Below are positions 1-7,278 of a DNA stretch of 13,848 nt, piece after piece. This stretch comes from an uncultured Verrucomicrobiota bacterium (GTDB lineage: Bacteria; Verrucomicrobiota; Kiritimatiellia; RFP12; UBA1067): assembly GCA_947305585.1 (NCBI GenBank), contig CAMZDY010000023.1, forward strand, positions 1 through 13,848, in the 5' to 3' direction. A program made the position numbers and the translations under genes. The notes below the pieces were generated by a model. That model was not told the DNA's origin. It saw only the letters and a program-made list of their open reading frames with translations, and did not search any database. How positions within the stretch are numbered: position 1 is the stretch's first letter; each line of letters begins with the position of its first letter.

Positions 1-15
1 CCCCCGCCCCTCTAT

Positions 16-1401
16 TCACTTCATGCTGGGCAGGACGATGCCGCGCAGGATGATTTTCTGGCAGAGGAGGAACACGGCGGCGGTGGGGATGGACACGAGC
101 ACGAAGCCGGCCATCACGCACCAAGGCTGGTGGGCGAAAGTCTGGGACAGCTGGTACATCCAAACCGCCAGCGTCCAATGGCTTTCGTTCTGGCAGACGA
201 GAAACGCCCATTCCCAGCTGGAATACGCATGGATGAAACTGTTGAGCGCGTTGACCGCCAGAATGGGCGTGGTCATGGGGAGCGTGATGCGGAAAAACAC
301 GGTCCACTCCCCCGCGCCGTCGATGGCGGCAGCTTCGTAGAGTTCCCGCGGAAGCGCGTCGAAAAAGCCCTTCAGGATGAAGATGGACATGCCGCTCGCG
401 ACGCCAGGCAGGACCAGCGCGGCGAAAGTGTTGAGGAGCCCGAGATCGCGGATCAGGAGGAAGCCCGGAATGGCAGTGACCGCCGCCGGAAAGGCCATCG
501 TGGCGAGGAGAAAGAGGATGATCTTTTCGGTCGAGGGCAGGCGGAACCGCGACAGCGCGTAGGCCGCCAAAGGATTGACGGTAAGCGAAGCGAGCACGGC
601 CAGCACCACGAGGATGACGGTGTTGACGAACGCCCGGCCGCGCACGAAAAGATACTCGCCGACCGCCCGGTAGTTGGCCACCGAGCCCAGGAGGAAATCG
701 CGCCAGCCGTGCTCGGCGAACTGGGCGTTGAGCGCGGCGCGGATCTCCGGAGCACGGGCGGCGAGACCGGCGGGCATCGTCCGCGACACGTAGTCGCCCC
801 GCTTTAGCGCCCGCTCCACGTATTCGCGTTCGAATTCGCACCAGTCGTCCAGTTTGGGCCCGGGACGCGCCCGGCCCCGCGATTCCAGCTGGAACGACAC
901 GTCGAAGAAACTCCGGTGCGGAACGGGCCAGGCCGCGTTCAACCGTTCGAGCGTGCCGTATTTGCGCTGAAGGAAGCCGGCCACGTCGCGCGGATCGTAG
1001 TTGCACACGAGTTCGCTTGGCGGCAGTTCGCGGAGACTCGCGAGCAGGTCCCGTCCAGTCGCCGCCTCGCCCCGGTTCGCGTAGAGGGCGTCCACGCCGG
1101 CGCGGTCTTTGGCGATCTCGGCCCACGTGGTCCAGCCGGACGGCGCATCGGGGAAAACCTCGCGCGGAAAGTCGCGGAAGACGGTGGCCAGGAAACGCAT
1201 GTAGCGGTCGGACGGACTCCAGAAGGCGCGCAGCACCGGCGAATGGCGCTGATAGTCGTAATTGGAGGAGATGCTGGCCGAGAGCATGACCGCGAACGGA
1301 TAGACCATCGTCACGGCGCCCAGCGTCAGCACGAAGTAAATCAAGGCGAGGAAAACCCTCGCCTTGAACGTGCGCTCTTCGCTCTTGAGGATTACTCCCA
1401 T
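16..1401 (-). CDS. MalG-type carbohydrate ABC transporter permease with a large extracytoplasmic insertion
   Basis: Inner-membrane permease subunit of a binding-protein-dependent sugar importer, 461 residues. Hydrophobic segments lie near residues 16-44, 257-283, 293-316, 325-346, 379-402 and 428-447. The EAA loop that contacts the ATPase is clear at residues 356-375 (EAAAIDGAG, then ITLP). The C-terminus is the family-typical GIVLPSMK. Family members are usually about 270-300 residues. The excess is a soluble stretch of roughly 190 residues (about 45-255) between the first and second membrane segments. The start chosen is the ATG overlapping the end of purB by 10 bases; the frame stays open further upstream, but that part is an arginine-rich shadow of purB. 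No strong Shine-Dalgarno sequence precedes the start, so translation may be coupled to purB. No MalF partner, ATPase or binding protein lies upstream; they could lie beyond the left edge. The sugar cannot be inferred. Confidence 0.9.
   Translation of the reverse strand: MGVILKSEERTFKARVFLALIYFVLTLGAVTMVYPFAVMLSASISSNYDYQRHSPVLRAFWSPSDRYMRFLATVFRDFPREVFPDAPSGWTTWAEIAKDRAGVDALYANRGEAATGRDLLASLRELPPSELVCNYDPRDVAGFLQRKYGTLERLNAAWPVPHRSFFDVSFQLESRGRARPGPKLDDWCEFEREYVERALKRGDYVSRTMPAGLAARAPEIRAALNAQFAEHGWRDFLLGSVANYRAVGEYLFVRGRAFVNTVILVVLAVLASLTVNPLAAYALSRFRLPSTEKIILFLLATMAFPAAVTAIPGFLLIRDLGLLNTFAALVLPGVASGMSIFILKGFFDALPRELYEAAAIDGAGEWTVFFRITLPMTTPILAVNALNSFIHAYSSWEWAFLVCQNESHWTLAVWMYQLSQTFAHQPWCVMAGFVLVSIPTAAVFLLCQKIILRGIVLPSMK
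637..1269 (-). other. Insertion domain of the permease (residues about 45-255) with a GH42-like helical motif
   Basis: This part of the permease separates membrane segment 1 from segment 2 and by topology should face the periplasm. It is polar and rich in Arg, Glu, Asp and aromatic residues, with no strong hydrophobic stretch. At residues 143-158 it reads FLQRKYGTLERLNAAW, followed by a Phe/Ser-rich stretch and then DDWCEFEREYVERAL near residue 185. This resembles the helical region that follows the acid/base residue in GH42-type beta-galactosidases (pattern F..WL+.+YG+...LN.AWG, then a D..RF.S+...F helix). The glycosidase barrel and catalytic Asn-Glu pair are not seen, so an enzyme is not implied. 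Binding-protein docking or sugar capture is an inference. Confidence 0.6.
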
Positions 1402-2762
1402 GCGCCCCGGGCCAGTTTGGCGGCAAGGCCGGTGTAGGTGGCGGGCGTGAGCTTCAGGAGCCGCGCCCTGTCCGCCTTGGGGAGCGGCAGACCCTTCACG
1501 AAATCCTGCATGATCTCGGCCGTCACCCGGCGTCCGCGCGTCAGTTCCTTGAGCCGCTCGTAGGGACGGTCCATCCCCACTTTGCGCATGACGGTCTGGA
1601 TGGGCTCGGCCAGCACCTCCCAGTTGCGGTCGAGATCTTCGGCGAGACGCGCCTCGTTGAGTTCGAGCTTGCCGAGTCCCTTCAAGGTGGATCGGATGGC
1701 GATGAGCGTGTAGCCGAAGCCCACGCCCATGTTGCGCAGCGTGGTGGAGTCGGTGAGGTCGCGCTGCATCCGCGAAATCTGGAGCTTGCGCGCCATGAAG
1801 CCGAACACCGCGCCGGCGAGACCCAGATTGCCCTCGGAGTTCTCGAAGTCGATGGGGTTCACCTTGTGCGGCATGGTGGAGGACCCGATTTCGCCCTTCA
1901 CCGTCCGCTGCTTGAAGTAGCCCATCGAGACGTACATCCACACGTCGCGGTCGAAGTCGAGCAGCACCGAGTTCCAGCGGCAGATGGCGTCGAAGAGCTC
2001 GGCGATGCCGTCATGGCTCTCGATCTGCGTGGTGAGGCGGTTCTGCCGGAGGCCGAGTTTGGCGATGACCCTGCCGGAGAGCTTCTCCCAGTCCACGTCC
2101 GGATAGGCGCTCAAGTGCGCGTTGAAGTTCCCCACCGCGCCGTTCATCTTGGCGGGCATCACGAGCCGGTCGATCTCGCCGGCCTGGCGCTTAAGCCGGG
2201 CGACGACCACCGCCAGTTCCTTGCCGACGGTGGTGGGCGAGGCGGGCTGGCCGTGCGTGTGGGCGAGCATGGGGATGTCGGCCCAGGCCCGGGCCATCTC
2301 CGCGAGCTTGTCCGTCAGTTCGTCCATCAGTCCGCGCAGCACCGCCTTGCCGTCCCGCAGCATGAGCGCGTGCGACATGTTGTTGATGTCTTCGGAGGTG
2401 CAGGCGAAGTGGATGAATTCGGACCGGCTTTCGAGCGTGGTGCCGGCCACCTTCTCCTTGAGGAAGTACTCCACCGCCTTGACGTCGTGGTTGGTGGTGC
2501 GCTCGATCTCCTTGACCCGGGCGGCATCGTCCACCGAGAAGTTGTCGGCGACGGACCGCAGCAAGGCGCGCTCCTTGGCGGAGAGCGACTTGCACTCCTT
2601 CACTTCGCGCGCGTCGCACAGCGCCTCCAGCCAGGCGCACTCCACCAGCACGCGGCGCTTGACGAGCCCGTACTCGGAAAAGATCCCCTTGAGCTCGGCG
2701 CACTTGCCGGCGTAGCGTCCGTCGATGGGGCTTATGGCCACCAGTTCGTCCATCACGTCCAT
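1392..2762 (-). CDS. purB: Adenylosuccinate lyase
   Basis: Cleaves SAICAR to AICAR and adenylosuccinate to AMP, releasing fumarate, in purine synthesis; cytoplasmic homotetramer. The 456-residue length matches the E. coli-type PurB. Family motifs are in order: SPIDGRY near residue 11, TTNHDVKAVEYFL at 89-101, HFACTSEDINN at 118-128, AHTHGQPASPTT at 167-178 (general acid/base His region) and the fumarase/aspartase-superfamily signature SSTMPHKVNP at 294-303. The start ATG at 2762 shares one base with the transketolase stop (TAATG) and has AAGGAG eight bases upstream. A second in-frame ATG three codons in is less well placed. Its 3' end overlaps the permease start by 10 bases. Confidence 0.97.
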   Translation of the reverse strand: MDVMDELVAISPIDGRYAGKCAELKGIFSEYGLVKRRVLVECAWLEALCDAREVKECKSLSAKERALLRSVADNFSVDDAARVKEIERTTNHDVKAVEYFLKEKVAGTTLESRSEFIHFACTSEDINNMSHALMLRDGKAVLRGLMDELTDKLAEMARAWADIPMLAHTHGQPASPTTVGKELAVVVARLKRQAGEIDRLVMPAKMNGAVGNFNAHLSAYPDVDWEKLSGRVIAKLGLRQNRLTTQIESHDGIAELFDAICRWNSVLLDFDRDVWMYVSMGYFKQRTVKGEIGSSTMPHKVNPIDFENSEGNLGLAGAVFGFMARKLQISRMQRDLTDSTTLRNMGVGFGYTLIAIRSTLKGLGKLELNEARLAEDLDRNWEVLAEPIQTVMRKVGMDRPYERLKELTRGRRVTAEIMQDFVKGLPLPKADRARLLKLTPATYTGLAAKLARGAWE

Positions 2763-4723
2763 TATGCGATCTCCTTGGCGATGCGGTAAACGTTTTCGGG
2801 GGTGAAGCCGAACTCCTTGGCCAGCACCTTGTAGGGCGCGGAGGCGCCGTAGCGGTCGAGCGTGACGAAGCGGGTGGTGGAGAAGTCGAGGCGGAAGCGG
2901 TCCCAGCCGAAACGGCTGCCGGCCTCCACGATGACGCGCTTCTTCATTTCCTCCGGGATCACGCTGTCGCGGTAGTACATGTCCTGCTTGAGGAAGCGCT
3001 CCTGCGACGGCATGGACACGACGCGCACGAGTTTGCCGTCCTTCTCCAGCATCTTGGCCGCTTCGATGGCGAGGGCCACCTCGGAACCGGTGGCGATGAA
3101 AAGGACCGTGCGTTCGCGCGCGCCCTGCTGCTCCACGATCTCGTTGCGGTAGCCGCCCTCGTAGATCACGTAGGCGCCGCGCTTGACGCCTTCGTAGCTG
3201 GTGCCTTCGAGCACGGGCACGTTCTGGCGCGTGGTGAGGATGCAGCTCGGACCCTTTTCATTGAGCAGCATCTCCACCCAGGCGTATGCCGTCTCGTTGG
3301 CGTCGCAGGGACGGAAGGTCGTGACGCCCATCATGATGCGCATGGCCGCCAGATGCTCGATCGGCTCGTGGGTGGGGCCGTCCTCGCCCACGTAGAAGCT
3401 GTCGTGCGAGAACACGAAGATGGACGGCAGCTCCATGATCGCCGCGAGCCGGATGGCCGGACGGCAATAGTCGCTGAACACGAAGAAGGTGGCGCCGTAG
3501 CCGCGCATGCCGCCGAACGCGGTGATGCCGTTGACCATCGCCGTCATGGCGAGCTCGCGGATGCCGTAGTGCAGGTTGCGTCCCGCGAAGTCGCCGGGCA
3601 GCACGAAGCCCACGCCCTTCATGATCGACTTGTTGGAGGGGCCGAGGTCCGCCGAGCCGCCCATCAGTTCCGGCACTACGGGGGCGAGCGCCGTCAGCAC
3701 GTCGCCGTTGGCGTTGCGGGTGGCCACGCTCGCGCCCGGTTCGTACTTGGGCAGCACCTCGAGCAACGCTTCGGCCGTCCACTTCGCGCCTTCGCTGGAC
3801 GGGTTGGCGCGGCGCCACTTGTTGGCGATGCGGCGACAGCAGGCGGCGCGGTCGCGGAAGAGCGAATACACCTCCTCGTCCACCACGAAGCTCTGCGCCG
3901 GATCGAAGCCGAGGCCGGTCTTGAGCGCGGCGGTCTCCTCGGCCCCCAATGGAGCGCCGTGACAATCGGCGGTACCGCCCTTCTTGGGCGAGCCCTTGCC
4001 GATGACGGTGTTGGCGATCACGAGGACCGGCTGGCCCTTGACCTTCAGGGCGCGGCGATAGGCCTTGTCGATATCGTCGAAATCGTGGCCGTTGCAGGAG
4101 AACACCTTCCAGCCGTAGCTCTCGAAACGCTTTTTGGTGTCGTCCGCCATCGAGAACGAGGTGGAGCCTTCGATGGTGATCCGGTTGGAATCGTAGATGA
4201 GCACGAGATCGTCCAGCTTCATCGTGCCGGCCCAGCTGCAGGCTTCGTGGCTGATGCCCTCTTCCATGTCGCCGTCGCCGCAGAAGACGAAGGTCTTGTT
4301 GCCGGTAGCCTGTTTCTTGGCCGCGAGCGCCAGCCCCACGCCCATCGCAACGCCCTGGCCCAAAGGTCCGGTGGTCACTTCCACGCCCGGCATGACGCCG
4401 CGTTCGGGATGTCCGGCGCAGCGGCTGCCGAACTGGCGGAAATTCTTTAGCTCGTCCATCGTGAGGCCGCCCACCCCGGCGAGATGGAAGAGCGCGTAGA
4501 CGAGGCTGGAGGCGTGCCCGCCCGAGAACACCAGCCGGTCGCGTCCCTTCCACGCGAGGTCCTTCACGTCGAAATTGAAATACTTGAGCCACAGGACGGT
4601 GGCGATGTCCGCCATGCCGAGCGCCGCCCCCGGATGTCCGGAGTTGGCTTTGTCCACCATGTCCGCGCACAGGCAGCGGATGGTGTTGGCCGTTTTTTCC
4701 AGTTGTCCGTTCGTCACTTTCAT
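2762..4723 (-). CDS. tkt: Transketolase
   Basis: Thiamine-diphosphate enzyme moving two-carbon ketol units between sugar phosphates in the non-oxidative pentose phosphate pathway. At 653 residues it is full length. Visible landmarks are SGHPGAALGMA at 28-38, GHPERG at 104-109, TGPLGQG at 118-124, the ThDP/metal motif GDGDMEEGISHEA from residue 149 ending in YDSNRITIEG, HGAPLG in the middle loop, and YGIRELAMTAMVNG in the pyrimidine-binding domain, which carries the glutamate that activates ThDP. The C-terminal domain (from about residue 530) contains ATGSEV. The ATG at 4723 forms an ATGA overlap with the rnc stop and has AAAGGAA seven bases upstream; the longer open frame beyond it is a shadow of rnc. 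It overlaps purB by one base downstream. Confidence 0.97.
   Translation of the reverse strand: MKVTNGQLEKTANTIRCLCADMVDKANSGHPGAALGMADIATVLWLKYFNFDVKDLAWKGRDRLVFSGGHASSLVYALFHLAGVGGLTMDELKNFRQFGSRCAGHPERGVMPGVEVTTGPLGQGVAMGVGLALAAKKQATGNKTFVFCGDGDMEEGISHEACSWAGTMKLDDLVLIYDSNRITIEGSTSFSMADDTKKRFESYGWKVFSCNGHDFDDIDKAYRRALKVKGQPVLVIANTVIGKGSPKKGGTADCHGAPLGAEETAALKTGLGFDPAQSFVVDEEVYSLFRDRAACCRRIANKWRRANPSSEGAKWTAEALLEVLPKYEPGASVATRNANGDVLTALAPVVPELMGGSADLGPSNKSIMKGVGFVLPGDFAGRNLHYGIRELAMTAMVNGITAFGGMRGYGATFFVFSDYCRPAIRLAAIMELPSIFVFSHDSFYVGEDGPTHEPIEHLAAMRIMMGVTTFRPCDANETAYAWVEMLLNEKGPSCILTTRQNVPVLEGTSYEGVKRGAYVIYEGGYRNEIVEQQGARERTVLFIATGSEVALAIEAAKMLEKDGKLVRVVSMPSQERFLKQDMYYRDSVIPEEMKKRVIVEAGSRFGWDRFRLDFSTTRFVTLDRYGASAPYKVLAKEFGFTPENVYRIAKEIA
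2771..2776 (-). promoter_or_regulatory. Ribosome binding site of purB
   Basis: AAGGAG lies eight bases before the ATG at 2762, inside the last codons of the transketolase gene. It supports the first ATG over the in-frame ATG at 2753. Confidence 0.7.
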
Positions 4724-5397
4724 CGTGCTTTTCCTTTGTTTTCCAGATTGAGGATTTCGCTCAAAAGTTTCTGCGCGGCTTCGGATTCCGCCTCCTTCTT
4801 GGTGCGGCCCTTGCCGAACGCCGAACCCACGCCCTCCACCGACGCTTTGACGGTGAATATGGGGTCGTGCGATTTGCCTTCCGTCTTCACGAGCTCGTAT
4901 TTGGGCTGGCGGGGCGGATTCATGGCCTGGGTGTGCACCTGGAGCTCGCCTTTGCTGTTTTCCGCCCATTCCGAGGGCGACGCGTCCTCCACCAGCTGCA
5001 GCCAGGCGAAGACCTTCCGCGCGGCCTCCGAGCCGCCATCCAGCCACACCGCGCCCAACACGGCCTCCACCGCGTCGGCCACCACCTTGCCGCTCTTGAG
5101 CTGCTGCGTATCCTCCGGCGACAGCTTCATGCGACTCACGAGATCGGTAGCCCCGGCCGCCCGCACGAGCGCATGGGTGCTCACCATGTGTTTGCGGCGC
5201 GCGGTGAGTTTGCCCTCGTTTTCGTAAGGGTGCTTGGCGAAGACGTATTCGGTGGCCAGCATCTGCAATACGGCGTCGCCCAGAAATTCGAGCCGCTGGT
5301 TGTCGATCGCTTTCGGGTTGCGCACCCGGTAGGAAGCGGTAGTCAGCGCCTGCTCCAGCAGCGCATCGTCCTTGAAGCTGTAGCCGAAAATCTCCAT
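4720..5397 (-). CDS. rnc: Ribonuclease III
   Basis: Double-strand-specific endoribonuclease for rRNA precursor and mRNA processing. 225 residues with the standard two-domain layout. The nuclease domain carries the signature NQRLEFLGDAVL at 33-44 (Glu37, Asp41) and the second metal site DAVEAVLGAVWLDGG at 108-122 (Asp108, Glu111). A double-stranded RNA-binding domain spans about 149-218 and ends in TKKEAESEAAQKLL. The ATG at 5397 shares one base with the parA stop; a GTG immediately before it (5400) would give one extra residue and a GTGA overlap, and I cannot separate the two. The Shine-Dalgarno sequence is poor (GGAG very close to the ATG), so coupling to parA is likely. The usual His in the early ALTH motif is replaced (ALTTASY). 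It overlaps tkt by four bases (ATGA). Confidence 0.96.
   Translation of the reverse strand: MEIFGYSFKDDALLEQALTTASYRVRNPKAIDNQRLEFLGDAVLQMLATEYVFAKHPYENEGKLTARRKHMVSTHALVRAAGATDLVSRMKLSPEDTQQLKSGKVVADAVEAVLGAVWLDGGSEAARKVFAWLQLVEDASPSEWAENSKGELQVHTQAMNPPRQPKYELVKTEGKSHDPIFTVKASVEGVGSAFGKGRTKKEAESEAAQKLLSEILNLENKGKAR
4731..4737 (-). promoter_or_regulatory. Ribosome binding site of tkt
   Basis: AAAGGAA lies seven bases before the ATG at 4723, within the last codons of rnc (Lys-Gly-Lys). It decides the transketolase start against the much longer open frame that continues upstream. Confidence 0.65.
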
Positions 5398-6260
5398 CAC
5401 TCCGCCGGGGTGGCCGTAACTTCAGGGGATTCGGGGACTTCCGGAGCCGCAGGCGGTTCCGGGGTCGCGGGCTTCTCGAACCGGGTGGGGTTCTTGGCCA
5501 TGAACTCCCAGGCGAACGCCTTGTAGGCTTCGGCGCCCTTGGAATGGGGATCGAGAAACACCACCGGAATACCCATCGAAGGCGCTTCGGAAACGCGGAC
5601 GTTGCGCGGAATCATCGTCTCGTACACCTTGTCGCCGAAATGGTTGCGCACTTCGCTCACCACGTCCTGCGTCAGCTTGGCCTGCATGTTGACCATCGTG
5701 AACACGATGCCGTTCAGCTCCAGCGAAGGATTGACCGACCGCTTGATGCGCTCGATGGACCCGGTGATGAGCGCGAGACCGTCCATCGCCAGGAACTCGG
5801 CCTGGATGGGGATGAGCACGGAATCGCTGGCCACCAGGGAGCTCGTCATCACGATGCCCAGCGAAGGCGGGCAGTCGATGATGATGTAGTCGAACGCGCC
5901 CGACTCCTTGACGGGACGGAGCGCGTTGGCCACCATCAAAAGCCGGTCTTCGCGGATGCCGAACTCCAGCTCCGCGCCGGCGAGGTCCACTTCCGAAGGG
6001 ATCACGTTGAGATTGGTCCACTTGGTGGGCTGGATCACGTCTTCGATCGGCTTCTCGCCCAGCAATACGGGGTAGAGCGAAATCCCCTGCTGTTTCTCGA
6101 GCCCCAGCCCCAGCGTGGCGTGCGCCTGCGGATCGAGGTCCACCACCAGCACCGCACGGTGCCGCGCGCTCAACGACGCGGCCAGATTGACGACCGTCGA
6201 AGTCTTGCCCACGCCGCCTTTCTGGTTGGCGATCGCGATTACTTTTGTCCGTCGCTCCAT
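5397..6260 (-). CDS. parA: ParA/Soj-family chromosome partitioning ATPase
   Basis: MinD/ParA-type ATPase of 287 residues that would bind DNA non-specifically as an ATP dimer and act in chromosome segregation or cargo positioning. The deviant Walker A motif KGGVGKT is at residues 14-20, with its signature first lysine. The A' motif VVDLDPQAHAT is at 39-49, and Walker B IIIDCPPSLG at 126-135. No N-terminal helix-turn-helix is present, so it is the short chromosomal Soj type rather than the P1/F plasmid type. The last 26 residues (262-287) are a Pro/Ala/Glu-rich, probably disordered tail not normal for Soj. The start has GGGAGA six bases upstream and overlaps the preceding gene by 22 bases. No parB or centromere-like repeat is seen in the window; the next gene is rnc. 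Confidence 0.93.
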   Translation of the reverse strand: MERRTKVIAIANQKGGVGKTSTVVNLAASLSARHRAVLVVDLDPQAHATLGLGLEKQQGISLYPVLLGEKPIEDVIQPTKWTNLNVIPSEVDLAGAELEFGIREDRLLMVANALRPVKESGAFDYIIIDCPPSLGIVMTSSLVASDSVLIPIQAEFLAMDGLALITGSIERIKRSVNPSLELNGIVFTMVNMQAKLTQDVVSEVRNHFGDKVYETMIPRNVRVSEAPSMGIPVVFLDPHSKGAEAYKAFAWEFMAKNPTRFEKPATPEPPAAPEVPESPEVTATPAE

Positions 6261-6774
6261 AGCTTGTCTCCCAGTTCCTTGATGTTGTTCGTTACGCTGC
6301 GCACCACCTCGTGCCGCCACAGTTCGACGACGGCGATGTCCCAGGGGTCGTCCTCGCCCTGCACCACCGCCGCGAACGGATCCTGCTTGGCCTCCACCGA
6401 CCGCAACACCCGTTCGGTGACGGCCGCCAGATTGTCGGTCACTATCTGCTCGCTGAAGTTGTCGCTCTTGAAATGGTAGCCGTAGCGCAGTATCCGGAAG
6501 CACTCCTGCAGCTCCTTGAGGCTTTCGATGTACTCCTGCGCCTCGGGGCCCAGACCTTCGGTTTCGACGAGTCCCATCCTGGGCACGATCACCGCCGGCT
6601 TGTGCGCGAGGAGCCGTCCGGCCCGGATGCGGATCTTGCCGGGATAGTCCTGCAATTCGCTGATCATGTGGTAGTTGAAGAGCGTATCCCCGAAAGTCTC
6701 GAGCTTGTGCTTGGGGCTCAGGAGGATGCGCACGTGCCTCGCGGCGTACCAGCGATCGTAATTGCGGTCTTTGC

Positions 6775-6778
<4 letters not shown>
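6239..6778 (-). CDS. Uncharacterised 179-residue protein between ychJ and parA
   Basis: I do not recognise a named family. It is a soluble-looking, charged protein with no signal peptide, no membrane segment and one cysteine. Visible features are a basic, aromatic N-terminus (YDRWYAARHV at 7-16), a compact motif LETFGDTLFNYHMISEL at 26-42, a PGKIRIRAGRLLAHKP stretch at 46-61, and an amphipathic C-terminal half with DDPWDIAVVELWRHEVVR near residue 145. The start ATG forms an ATGA overlap with the ychJ stop. A start 17 codons upstream is possible but would lie deep in ychJ. Its stop lies 22 bases inside parA, the longest overlap in the window. GC content and amino acid use match the neighbours. 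The tight linkage to parA suggests, without proof, a related role or simply shared expression. Confidence 0.8.
6267..6272 (-). promoter_or_regulatory. Ribosome binding site of parA
   Basis: GGGAGA six bases before the ATG at 6260, inside the last codons of the upstream gene. It places the parA start just before the MERRTKVIAIANQKGG N-terminus, as expected for the Soj family. Confidence 0.6.

Positions 6779-7261
<483 letters not shown>

Positions 7262-7278
<17 letters not shown>

Noticed and set aside
1..15. G-rich tract (minus strand) after the permease stop as a ribosome binding site or terminator
   Set aside because: Only 15 bases are available, with no visible hairpin or start codon, so nothing can be called.
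904..975. Possible glycoside hydrolase fusion in the permease
   Set aside because: Only a helical motif resembling GH42 is visible; no barrel strands and no catalytic glutamates are seen, so an active enzyme domain is not supported.
1402..1941. N-terminal extension of the permease frame by about 180 codons
   Set aside because: The extra residues are Arg/His/Gly-rich and lie inside purB in another frame; the hydrophobic permease sequence starts just after the ATG at 1401.
1866..2789. 307-codon open frame on the plus strand opposite purB
   Set aside because: Antisense shadow of purB with no family resemblance.
3353..4450. 365-codon open frame on the plus strand opposite the transketolase gene
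   Set aside because: It lies wholly within tkt, shows a shadow composition (Ala/Val/His/Arg-rich) and has no domain motif.
5544..6479. 311-codon open frame on the plus strand opposite parA and the unknown gene
   Set aside because: Arg/His/Gln-rich and crosses two real genes; typical antisense artefact.
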